From the NCBI GenBank assembly GCA_903835005.1, contig CAILLK010000115.1, positions 1-37,513 of the forward strand: 37,513 nucleotides of DNA, read 5' to 3'. This stretch comes from an uncultured Bacteroidota bacterium. Its GTDB lineage: Bacteria > Bacteroidota > Bacteroidia > Chitinophagales > Chitinophagaceae. Shown here piece after piece: positions 30,168 through 37,513 of the stretch. Each line of letters opens with the position of its first letter. Positions within the stretch are counted from its first letter, which is position 1. The translations under genes and the position numbers were made by a program. Under the pieces are notes generated by a model that was not told the DNA's origin, searched no databases, and worked only from the letters and a program-made list of their open reading frames with translations.

Positions 30168-31584
30168 TGGTATTGCAGGTGAATGAATAAAATATGGCAA
30201 TAGTCAGTATGAAATATAGTGCATATCTGGTTACTTTGTTTTTTGGGGTTCTCAGCTTTCGTTCATCGTGCCTTAACCACCAATCAGCAGCTACCAGCGG
30301 ACAAATGAAAGCCAGTGTAATGAGCTGGCCCGGGAGCCGTAATAACTGGGAAGGCTGGTGAAGGGCGCTCTCAGCGATATGTTTCAGATAGCCAAGTGCC
30401 GGATGTATACCATTGGCACGCACGAATACCAGTGCAAATGTTATAAAGGTAAAAGTGGCGCACATTTGCCAGAGTTCTTTAAGACGGGGTAGTTTGCGAT
30501 CGTATGCGACAATTTCGTTTGAATTCAATCGATTTCTCCGGAGCAGCAGCAAGGGTATAAATCCTAATGTATGTATGAATCCCCATGCTATGTAATTCCA
30601 ACTGGCGCCATGCCAGAACCCGCACACCAGGAAGACTATCATTACATTGCGGACAGCCTTAAGCCTTCCTTTACGCGAGCCGCCCAGGGGGATATAAAGA
30701 TAATCTCTGAACCAGGAGGAGAGCGATATATGCCATCGCCTCCAGAATTCAGCGATATCGCGGGAAAAATAGGGGAACCTGAAGTTGCTGAACAGTTCGA
30801 ATCCCATCATTTTGGCAGTACCAATGGCAATATCTGAATAACCGCTGAAATCGGCGTAAATCTGGAAACTGAATGCTACCGAGCCGAGGATTAATGTTAG
30901 GGCATTATAGTTGTGGTAATTACTGAAAATCAGGTCCACTGACCGGGCAAGCGTGTCGGCAATTGCAATTTTCTTGAAAAGGCCCCAAAGCAACAGCCGG
31001 CTGCCTTCCACAGCCTGTGTATAACTGAATCGCCTCGCTTTTTGCACCTGCGGCAGTAAATGCCCGGCCCGTTCTATTGGGCCAGCCACCAGCAAGGGAA
31101 AGAAGCTGATAAATACGGCATAATCTATGAAATTTTTTACCGGCTTTTGCTTGCCCCGGTAAATATCGAAAATATATGACAGGCCATGAAAAGTATAAAA
31201 TGATATGCCCAGCGGAAGTGCAATATGCAGTAAAAACGGGTTAGTGTGTAATCCCAGCAATCCCAGTCCGGCGCGGACCTGGATTGCGAAGAAGTTGTAA
31301 TATTTGAAGAAACCTAGTATGCCAAGATTATTGATAATACTGAACCACAGGAAGAATTTTGCTTTTTTAGGGTTTTGGGATGCCACACCGAAACCAAATG
31401 AATAATCAAGTATAGTGCCGAACACCAGCAACCCTAGGAATTTCCAGCTCCACCAACCATAAAAAAAATAACTGGAGCATAGAACCAGCAGATTCTGCCA
31501 TGCCGGTTTTTTATAAAAAACAAACCAATAGAGCAGGAAAACTATCGGGAGAAACAATAAGTATTCGAATGAATTAAACAGCAC
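30139..31584 (-). CDS. MBOAT family O-acyltransferase (AlgI/DltB-like)
   Basis: A 481-residue inner-membrane protein with about 10-11 hydrophobic segments. Start is GTG at 31584, reading MLFNSFEYLLFLPIV as usual for the family. RRWHISLSSWFRDYLYIPLGGS (282-303) carries the conserved His285, and GFWHGASWNYIAWG (322-335) holds the proposed catalytic His325. It moves acyl groups, typically acetyl, across the membrane for O-acylation of exopolysaccharide or wall polymer by a periplasmic partner, here the overlapping SGNH-like gene. The acceptor cannot be read from the sequence. Confidence 0.9.
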   Translation of the reverse strand: MLFNSFEYLLFLPIVFLLYWFVFYKKPAWQNLLVLCSSYFFYGWWSWKFLGLLVFGTILDYSFGFGVASQNPKKAKFFLWFSIINNLGILGFFKYYNFFAIQVRAGLGLLGLHTNPFLLHIALPLGISFYTFHGLSYIFDIYRGKQKPVKNFIDYAVFISFFPLLVAGPIERAGHLLPQVQKARRFSYTQAVEGSRLLLWGLFKKIAIADTLARSVDLIFSNYHNYNALTLILGSVAFSFQIYADFSGYSDIAIGTAKMMGFELFSNFRFPYFSRDIAEFWRRWHISLSSWFRDYLYIPLGGSRKGRLKAVRNVMIVFLVCGFWHGASWNYIAWGFIHTLGFIPLLLLRRNRLNSNEIVAYDRKLPRLKELWQMCATFTFITFALVFVRANGIHPALGYLKHIAESALHQPSQLLRLPGQLITLAFICPLVAADWWLRHDERKLRTPKNKVTRYALYFILTIAIFYSFTCNTNEQFIYFQF

Positions 31585-31834
31585 CCTTGGTTATTTATTG
31601 ATTACCGGAATATCAGACATCAATTATACAAAAAAACAGCTCCATGTTTCCCAATGTTTTTTGTTTAAACTATTAATCCCGGATTTCAGCATGGCCAAAT
31701 CATTGCCAATATTGTAACTAAGGCAGGAAATATGCAAGATGCAGATAATTGTATATCCTCCATTTTCCAATCCACACATTCCACTTTTTATCCACAACCC
31801 TGTTCTGCAAACTCAATTCCATTTTTCATTTGCT

Positions 31835-31842
31835 TAAATTTG
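31835..31842 (+). promoter_or_regulatory. -7 box 4 nt before the uvrD/pcrA ATG
   Basis: TAAATTTG matches TAnnTTTG, followed by TGGG and the ATG at 31847. The -33 element is not clear. Leaderless transcription is predicted. Confidence 0.5.
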
Positions 31843-31846
31843 TGGG

Positions 31847-34129
31847 ATGCAGAATTATTTAGCGGGATTGAATGAGCAGCAACGTATAGCGGTGGAACAT
31901 GTGGACGGGCCGATAATGATCATTGCCGGGGCGGGGAGCGGAAAAACCAAAGTACTCACTACGCGCATTGCACACCTGATGAATGGCGGCGTGGATGCAT
32001 TCAATATACTGGCGCTGACATTTACCAACAAGGCTGCGGCAGAAATGAAAGAAAGGGTGGAAAAGGCTTTGGGTAATACGGAGGCAAGGAACCTGTATAT
32101 CGGCACTTTTCACTCGGTATTTGCCCGGATACTCAGGGGAGAGGCCCACAGGCTGGGATACCCGAATAACTTTACCATTTATGATACCGATGATGCCAAG
32201 AGCGTGGTGAGGGATATAGTGAAGGACATGAACCTGGACGACAAGCACTACAAGGCTGCCTATGTATATAACCGGATATCGGCGGCAAAGAACAGCCTTA
32301 TAGATCCTGCGATGTATAAGGCAGACAGCAGTATTCAACAGGAAGATGCACGCACCACGAGGCCGCTGATAGGCGATATTTATGATGCCTATGCCAAGCG
32401 CTGCTTTAAAAACGGAGCGATGGATTTTGATGACCTGCTGTTTAAAATGTATATACTGCTGACGCACTTTCCGGAGGCGCTGGCGAAATACCAGAACAGG
32501 TTCAGGTACATACTCATTGATGAGTACCAGGATACGAACGTGGCACAGTATGCCATAATAAAAATGCTTGGCGCGCGGCACGAAAATATATGCGTGGTGG
32601 GCGATGATGCACAGAGTATCTACTCATTCAGAGGGGCTACGGTGGCTAACATTCTGCAGTTTCAGGATGATTATGATGATGTGAAAGTGGTGAAACTGGA
32701 GCAGAACTACCGCAGCACCCAGACCATACTGAATGTGGCCAACAATGTGATAGGCAACAACAAGAACCAGATAAAAAAAGAATTGTGGACAAGCAACACT
32801 GAGGGTGAGAAGATAATGCTGGTGCGCACCATGACCGATAATGATGAGGGGCGGTTTGTGGCTGATGCCATAAAGGAGCAACAGATGCGGAACCACTACA
32901 GTAATAAAGATTTTGCAGTGCTGTACCGGACCAACTCCCAGAGCCGCTCATTTGAAGAGGCGCTGAGACGCATGAATATACCTTATAAGCTGGTTGGAGG
33001 CACGTCGTTTTATCAGCGCAAAGAGGTAAAGGACTACCTGGCCTACCTGCGTACGGTGGTAAATACACAGGATGAGGAGAACATAAAGCGAATTATCAAT
33101 TACCCGGCAAGGGGCATAGGGAAGACGAGCATTGAAAAGATAATAGTGCGGGCCAATGAGCTGAATGTGACCTTCTGGGAAGCGATATCGAACCCGGATA
33201 TAGCTGGGATAAGAAGTGCGCAACTGGATAACTTTGTGATGATGATCCGCAGCTTCCAGGCTATGCTGGTTAAGGGCAATGCTTACGACCTGGCCTTTGC
33301 GGTAGGTAAGCATACAGGTCTGGTGCAGGAATTGCATAACGATAAAAGTGTGGAAGGCCTGGCACGGTATGAGAACGTGCAGGAGTTGCTGAACTCAATA
33401 AAAGAATTTACAGAGACACCTGATGAAGAAGGTGAACTGCTGGATAAGAGCCTGGGCAGCTATCTGCAGCAGATAACACTGCTCACTGATGCTGATAAAG
33501 ATAATGACCCTGATGCCGATGCTGTTAAACTGATGACCATTCACGGAGCGAAAGGCCTGGAATTTGGGTGCGTGTTTGCCGTTGGGCTGGAAGAAAACCT
33601 GTTTCCAAGTTCTATGAGCTTGTTTGACAGGGCAGACCTTGAGGAGGAAAGGCGGTTGTTTTATGTTGCCATAACGCGTGCCAAAGAACGACTGTGGGTG
33701 ACCTATGCCAACAGCCGGTACCGCTTTGGTAACCTGGTGCAGAATGACCCCAGCCGTTTTATTGAGGAAATACCTGCAGCACACCTGGACAGGACCTTTA
33801 CGGGGGTGAGCAACAGGCCGCAGCCGGGTGGGTTTAACACGATGCTGAATCAGTCGTTCGACAAGGTGCCCTCACTAAAGAAACTGGCTGATAAACTGGC
33901 TACTGCTACTACTGCTGCGCCGACCCATACACCAACAGCCAATTTTGCAGCAGATGATTCAAGCGGCATGGCTGTGGGCATGCAGGTAGAACATCAGAAA
34001 TTCGGGTTCGGGAAGATACTGACCCTGGAAGGTGGTGCAAACAATAAGATAGCGGGTATAGACTTTGGGGCAGGGCATGGGGTAAAGAAGATCATGTTGA
34101 ATTTTGCTAAGCTGCGGATAGTAAAATAA
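31847..34129 (+). CDS. UvrD/PcrA/Rep-type superfamily 1 DNA helicase
   Basis: A 760-residue ATP-dependent 3'-5' DNA helicase for nucleotide-excision and mismatch repair and replication restart. All SF1A motifs are visible: Q-motif LNEQQRIAV (8-16), Walker A GAGSGKT (28-34), LTFTNKAAAEMKER, Walker B DEYQD (225-229), GDDAQSIYSFRGA (about 252-264), LEQNYRST, MTIHGAKGLEF and VAITRAKERL. The C-terminal ~60 residues (MAVGMQVEHQKFGFGKI, then IDFGAGHGVKKIML) are the PcrA/UvrD Tudor-like RNA polymerase-interaction domain. Length is normal. UvrD and PcrA cannot be told apart here, so no symbol is given. Confidence 0.93.
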   Translation: MQNYLAGLNEQQRIAVEHVDGPIMIIAGAGSGKTKVLTTRIAHLMNGGVDAFNILALTFTNKAAAEMKERVEKALGNTEARNLYIGTFHSVFARILRGEAHRLGYPNNFTIYDTDDAKSVVRDIVKDMNLDDKHYKAAYVYNRISAAKNSLIDPAMYKADSSIQQEDARTTRPLIGDIYDAYAKRCFKNGAMDFDDLLFKMYILLTHFPEALAKYQNRFRYILIDEYQDTNVAQYAIIKMLGARHENICVVGDDAQSIYSFRGATVANILQFQDDYDDVKVVKLEQNYRSTQTILNVANNVIGNNKNQIKKELWTSNTEGEKIMLVRTMTDNDEGRFVADAIKEQQMRNHYSNKDFAVLYRTNSQSRSFEEALRRMNIPYKLVGGTSFYQRKEVKDYLAYLRTVVNTQDEENIKRIINYPARGIGKTSIEKIIVRANELNVTFWEAISNPDIAGIRSAQLDNFVMMIRSFQAMLVKGNAYDLAFAVGKHTGLVQELHNDKSVEGLARYENVQELLNSIKEFTETPDEEGELLDKSLGSYLQQITLLTDADKDNDPDADAVKLMTIHGAKGLEFGCVFAVGLEENLFPSSMSLFDRADLEEERRLFYVAITRAKERLWVTYANSRYRFGNLVQNDPSRFIEEIPAAHLDRTFTGVSNRPQPGGFNTMLNQSFDKVPSLKKLADKLATATTAAPTHTPTANFAADDSSGMAVGMQVEHQKFGFGKILTLEGGANNKIAGIDFGAGHGVKKIMLNFAKLRIVK

Positions 34130-34168
34130 TCCGGCAATTCGACAATTTTTGTTGTGGTTGTTTACAGG

Positions 34169-34906
34169 CTACCTTGCGTCTATATCTGCGGTGTCGACTG
34201 AGACGCCTTTGGCAACGATCATGTTAATGAATTTTCCTGCACTTTCAGCGCTATCAAAATATTCATCGGTATTGAAGGAGTTGCCATCTTTAAAAATTAC
34301 CAGGTAGTAGGGGGCTTCCATTTGATTGTTACTGTTGCCGGCTGAATGGTGGTAGCAGGTTACTTTTTTTATTTTGGCATAATAGTCGGTATGCGTACGT
34401 GTGTCGAATAGGTTCAGGTAAGTAAATTTATTGGTGGTGGCAATAAGCCTAGTGGTATAGGTCATGATGAATGTAATGATGAAGGGATACAGTAACAGCC
34501 TCATCATGTAGGTGTTAACTTTACCATTGTCAAATCCGGCTTTGGTGTTTTTATAGATCATATAGTTGCCAAAGTGGCGCGTAAATATTGTTTTAATGAG
34601 CAATTGGGTAACCGGTAAGGCCGTGGCAAGGCCTAATATAATGCCGGGTATAAAGAATGCAATGTGACTGACCGGGAAAAAAAAAGCCGGAGGCCAAACC
34701 AGCAGCCCGTATAAAGCCAGGTAGGCAAAATTGAAAACCACCGAATAAAGCCATGGCAGCAAAAAGAGGACCAGAAGTACGGCTATACCTTCGGCATAGA
34801 GCCATGAAATGTATTTCGCCTGAAGTGTACACCATTCCACATAAGAGACAGCCCTGGGCGGGAAGTATGGAAATTTTTTTCTGAAGAAGTTGTCAACTGG
34901 GCTCAT
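34169..34906 (-). CDS. Uncharacterised membrane protein with a soluble C-terminal domain
   Basis: A 245-residue protein. Hydrophobic stretches at about 38-60, 62-76, 80-102 and 136-156 suggest four transmembrane helices. The C-terminal 85 residues are soluble (YYAKIKKVTCYHH, then APYYLVIFKDG and TDEYFDSAESAGKFINMIVAKG) and resemble a small sensor or PH-like fold, but I recognise no family. It is the last gene of the minus-strand gcvH operon, 52 nt after VanZ. Its 3' end faces the helicase gene 39 nt away. Confidence 0.6.
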   Translation of the reverse strand: MSPVDNFFRKKFPYFPPRAVSYVEWCTLQAKYISWLYAEGIAVLLVLFLLPWLYSVVFNFAYLALYGLLVWPPAFFFPVSHIAFFIPGIILGLATALPVTQLLIKTIFTRHFGNYMIYKNTKAGFDNGKVNTYMMRLLLYPFIITFIMTYTTRLIATTNKFTYLNLFDTRTHTDYYAKIKKVTCYHHSAGNSNNQMEAPYYLVIFKDGNSFNTDEYFDSAESAGKFINMIVAKGVSVDTADIDAR

Positions 34907-34958
34907 CAGCAGTTTTTGGAAGCGGAATCAGGGTTAGAGAATAGTGCCCTGTTGTAAT

Positions 34959-35357
34959 TTACGGCTTCTTTGGTGAAGAAAAATAAGCCAATAGCCAGAA
35001 CAGGCTGATACCGAGTATAGCGCCAACAGAATCGGCAACTGCATCCATAAACTCCATGCTGCGGCCAAGGAAGGAGAGAAGGCCCTGCAACAGCTCAATA
35101 GCTGCACCAAGGGCCATTGCGATCAAAAACCAGCCTGCAAGCCTGCGGAATTGCCATGAAGGATTGGCGCACAGCCAGAGAACGGTAAAACCACCGAAAA
35201 GCACCAGGTGAACCCACTTGTCTATAAAAGGCACATCAACTTTTGGAAGTTCTTTGCCGGGGGTGAAGCAGCCAACAAAAATAAGCAAGGTCCATAGTAT
35301 AGCTAAGAACCTTGCTTGTTTTTTATAAGGGGAATCCGGGGAAAAAATCCGGGTCAT
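34959..35357 (-). CDS. VanZ-like family membrane protein
   Basis: A 132-residue inner-membrane protein with four hydrophobic helices. The family motifs are IDKWVHLVLFGGFTVLW, AIELLQGLLSFLGRSMEFMD and AVADSVGAILG. VanZ-like proteins were first seen with teicoplanin resistance, and their biochemical activity is not established. The ATG overlaps the gcvH stop by one base (TAATG on the minus strand at 35355-35359), so it is translationally coupled to gcvH, an arrangement common in Bacteroidota. Confidence 0.85.
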   Translation of the reverse strand: MTRIFSPDSPYKKQARFLAILWTLLIFVGCFTPGKELPKVDVPFIDKWVHLVLFGGFTVLWLCANPSWQFRRLAGWFLIAMALGAAIELLQGLLSFLGRSMEFMDAVADSVGAILGISLFWLLAYFSSPKKP

Positions 35358-35737
35358 TAATGGCCTGTGTGCTTTTCGTATGCTGCAGCATCAAGCAGGT
35401 TTTCAGCTTCCTCCGCATTATCCATTTTCACTTTCACAATCCAGCCTTTGCCATAAGGATCGGAATTAATCAGTTCTGGTTCTTTTTCCAGTAACGGATT
35501 TACTTCAGTAACCGTTCCGCTAACCGGCAGGAAGAGATCAGATACTGTTTTTACCGCCTCAACCGTACCAAAAATTTCGTGTGCACTAAGGTGTTTGCCT
35601 ACGCTGTCAATATCTACAAATACAATATCGCCCAACTCATGCTGTGCAAAGTCTGTGATGCCGATTGTAGCGATATCTCCGTCTGTACTGATCCATTCGT
35701 GGTCTTCAGTATAATGTAATGTTGCTGGGATACTCAT
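35357..35737 (-). CDS. gcvH: Glycine cleavage system H protein
   Basis: A 126-residue cytosolic lipoyl carrier. The lipoyl-lysine motif [10 protein letters not shown] places the modified residue at Lys63; YTEDHEWI near the N-terminus and [14 protein letters not shown] near the C-terminus are the usual H-protein blocks. It carries the aminomethyl group between the P, T and L proteins during glycine decarboxylation. No other gcv genes are present. First gene of a three-gene operon (gcvH, VanZ-like, 34169-34906). An exact -7 box was not found; TATTTTTA about 20 nt upstream is one base off. Confidence 0.95.
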   Translation of the reverse strand: MSIPATLHYTEDHEWISTDGDIATIGITDFAQHELGDIVFVDIDSVGKHLSAHEIFGTVEAVKTVSDLFLPVSGTVTEVNPLLEKEPELINSDPYGKGWIVKVKMDNAEEAENLLDAAAYEKHTGH

Positions 35738-36004
35738 TTAGAATTTATTTTGGGATAAAAATAAGCGAAAAAAATTAAAAGGTTTATGACGAATGAAATT
35801 AAATAGCAGTGATTTGAAAAGTTAATGAACTGCTGCTGAATTGAAAATTAAAATGAAGCTGGCTGGCTGTTATATTGGATTTTTTATTTTTTATGCATGA
35901 TGGTAAATGTTCCCGCTAAATAGGGCATATTCGTTTAGAAAAAAAGAATCCTGATTAAAGTCATGTTGGTGTCTTGATTATTGGGGTATTTTTGGCTGTA
36001 AAAA

Positions 36005-36012
36005 TATTTTTG
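36005..36012 (+). promoter_or_regulatory. -7 box in a gene-free region
   Basis: TATTTTTG matches TAnnTTTG, with TTG 21 nt upstream (35981-35983). No open reading frame follows within normal leader range. Confidence 0.35.
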
Positions 36013-36539
36013 TAAGGTAGTTGATTTTGGTATTAGTGTATTGAGTTTATTTTAATTAAGAAGGCATTGAATAAACAAATATTTACAATCAGGTGAATTA
36101 AAATAAAAATATTTTCGCTAATTTTATAGAGTAATAATCAGTGTATGGGGGTTTTCGTATTGGAGTTTTATGTTGGCTGCGCTTTTAGGATAGGCTCATT
36201 TTCTCAAAAACGGAAAAAAAATCCACATTTTGGATAAAATTAATATTAGTATAATGTTTTTTGTATTGATAATCAATGTTTAAAATTTTTGGCACGATTT
36301 TCGTTTACTTTAATGCAAACAGTCGAAAATTAATAGAAAAATAAAATAAGAATAAGAGTAAAAGAGTAAAATATCCTGTATTTTACAAACTAGAAAAGAT
36401 AAAAAACGAAGCAGAGAAATCTGAATTACAGACAAAGTGAGGTAGTTGGAAAATTTTCACGTGGTCCTTAATTCAATAAAAAGATTAACTGCAGGATTCA
36501 AGAAATAGTAGATACTAATCTATTTTGTTTGAGTTAAGG

Positions 36540-36576
36540 GCCTTCCCGTAGTCTTATGGGAGGGCTTGATTTTTTT
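36540..36576 (+). terminator. Intrinsic terminator with no gene upstream
   Basis: GCCTTCCC (36540-36547) pairs with GGGAGGGC (36558-36565), eight pairs with one G-U, through a 10-nt loop, and a run of seven Ts follows (36570-36576). Its orientation requires a plus-strand transcript, yet no plus-strand gene precedes it in this gap. Confidence 0.65.
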
Positions 36577-36684
36577 AGGAAACTGAGCAACCTGATTCTG
36601 AACGAAAGAGGAGATTTACAGGTAGAGCCAGATAATTGTCATGTAGTACTCAAATTAGATTACCTTGAGGGTTGAACGGATTGA

Positions 36685-37281
36685 ATGAAAGCGAAATTTG
36701 AGGAACTGATAGAAGGGTATATTACTAATAAGATAGGCATATCGGATAATTTTTTGGCGCTGCCACTTGCATCCGCCTTACAGCAAAACATAATCCGGCT
36801 AAGCAGAGACAGCCGAATGGTAATGGCCGGTGTAGGCAACAATACACACAAAGACAAGAGCCAGAAGATACGCGGCGACCGTACCTGCTGGATCGATAAC
36901 AAATCGAAGAATAATACAGAGATAGAATTCCTGGACATGATTCGCCAGTTTATGGACTATCTGAACAAGACTTGTTATACCGGGCTTAATTCTTTTGAAT
37001 TCCACTATGCACTTTATGAGGAGGGTACCTGCTACCTGAAGCACAAAGACCAGTTCAAAAATGATTATAACCGTAAATTTTCAATGATCGGCTATCTGAA
37101 TGATAACTGGGTAGAAACCGATGGCGGGCAACTTATCATCCACGACGAGGATGAAACACAAAAGGCAATTATGCCTACAATTCAAAAAACTGTATTCTTC
37201 AGGAGTGATCAGGTAGAGCATGAAGTTGCCGTAGCCCACCGGCAGCGGATGAGCATTACCGGGTGGTTGAAGCGAAGTTAA
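36685..37281 (+). CDS. 2-oxoglutarate/Fe(II)-dependent oxygenase
   Basis: A 198-residue cytosolic enzyme of the prolyl 4-hydroxylase-like 2OG-Fe(II) family. The iron-binding triad is His120-x-Asp122 in LKHKDQF and His179 in VEHEV; Arg188 in RMSITGW is the likely 2-oxoglutarate ligand. FSMIGYLND (132-140) and DGGQLIIHD (146-154) are conserved core strands. Size is typical of a small prolyl-hydroxylase-like protein; the substrate protein is unknown. A terminator follows at 37337-37356. Confidence 0.85.
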   Translation: MKAKFEELIEGYITNKIGISDNFLALPLASALQQNIIRLSRDSRMVMAGVGNNTHKDKSQKIRGDRTCWIDNKSKNNTEIEFLDMIRQFMDYLNKTCYTGLNSFEFHYALYEEGTCYLKHKDQFKNDYNRKFSMIGYLNDNWVETDGGQLIIHDEDETQKAIMPTIQKTVFFRSDQVEHEVAVAHRQRMSITGWLKRS

Positions 37282-37336
37282 CAAGCTAGGCATTACATGT
37301 TTTTTCAATCGTTTTTAGTCAGACAAATAATTATTA

Positions 37337-37356
37337 GCCGCAAAGCGGCCATTTTT
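37337..37356 (+). terminator. Intrinsic terminator after the 2OG oxygenase
   Basis: GCCGC-AAA-GCGGC (37337-37349) is a perfect 5-bp stem with a 3-nt loop, followed by CCA and TTTTT (37352-37356). It lies 55 nt after the oxygenase stop. Confidence 0.65.
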
Positions 37357-37446
37357 ATAAGCCTGTAAAACAGGGATCAAGTTGAAAAGTTGGGGGAAGA
37401 AAAATATTAGGCATAAATTTTGGATAATCTGAAGAGGAAGAAATTG

Positions 37447-37513
37447 ATGTCCCTAACGCCCCTGGAAGTTGCTCTGAATGCCTTTATCTTGGCATTGAAA
37501 GATTCGGCAGATG
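37447..37513 (+). CDS. Start of an unidentified gene, cut by the window end
   Basis: ATG at 37447 opens a frame to the window edge, reading MSLTPLEVALNAFILALKD. A purine-rich stretch precedes it (GAAGAGGAAGAAATTG). The residues are helical and hydrophobic but too few to assign. The sequence past 37513 is needed to tell whether this is real. Confidence 0.4.
   Translation, partial: MSLTPLEVALNAFILALKDSAD

Larger units (their letters stand above)
35738..36684. other. AT-rich 947-bp gene-poor gap, possible non-coding transcript
   Basis: No reading frame above about 30 codons is plausible. It holds a candidate plus-strand promoter (TTG 35981-35983, a 21-nt spacer, TATTTTTG 36005-36012), an odd palindrome ATTGAT-A-ATCAAT (36265-36277), and a T-tailed hairpin near 36540-36576. 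Together these suggest either an untranslated RNA of up to about 560 nt or a decayed gene. No known RNA family is recognisable by eye. Confidence 0.35.

Overview
The window looks like a chromosomal segment of a Bacteroidota bacterium, most likely Chitinophagales or a close relative. Four proteins end in type A type IX secretion (T9SS) sorting domains and one ends in a CHU_C/type B domain. Promoters carry the Bacteroidota -7 box TAnnTTTG, Shine-Dalgarno sites are scarce, a DUF4290 gene precedes murA, gcvH is followed by a VanZ-like gene, and a bacillithiol-associated YtxJ-like protein is present. No rRNA, tRNA, CRISPR array, prophage or transposase was seen.

Layout. Positions 1-1437 hold the end of an unidentified gene, a DUF433/DUF5615 toxin-antitoxin-like operon (minus strand) with palindromes in its leader, and a small dispersed repeat. 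Positions 1438-5460 hold a secreted HExxH protein, a membrane-fused spermidine-synthase-like protein, and a two-gene unit (a new 44-residue gene plus a TIR/deoxyribosyltransferase-like protein) behind a textbook Bacteroidota promoter. Positions 5767-15009 hold a GH3/beta-lactamase fusion, a T9SS protein, murA with Asp in place of the catalytic Cys, DUF4290, and an RlmI-like rRNA methyltransferase. Positions 15010-15597 hold an array of 56 perfectly phased 8-bp units that runs into the rlmI-like promoter, then a strong terminator. Positions 15598-28757 are dominated by T9SS cargo (SprB-repeat adhesin, YHYH protein, Big/PKD repeat protein, CHU_C protein), interspersed with a di-heme cytochrome c peroxidase, a MATE transporter, a YtxJ-like protein and a small barrel-like protein. 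Positions 29145-31584 hold an SGNH/MBOAT O-acylation pair. Positions 31847-35737 hold a UvrD/PcrA helicase and the gcvH-vanZ-membrane protein operon. A gene-poor AT-rich gap follows, then a 2OG-Fe(II) oxygenase and the start of another gene.

Functional themes are cell-wall synthesis and recycling (murA, GH3/beta-lactamase), surface and secreted proteins exported by T9SS, envelope polysaccharide O-acylation, and small candidate defence or toxin-antitoxin modules. The most unusual signals are not genes. They are the octamer array whose units supply the -33 region of the rlmI-like promoter, four genes whose ATG lies exactly 4 nt after the -7 box (predicted leaderless mRNAs), a nested tandem/inverted repeat between DUF4290 and murA, and a dispersed repeat shared by two intergenic regions. 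All family calls are from reading the sequence; no database search was run.
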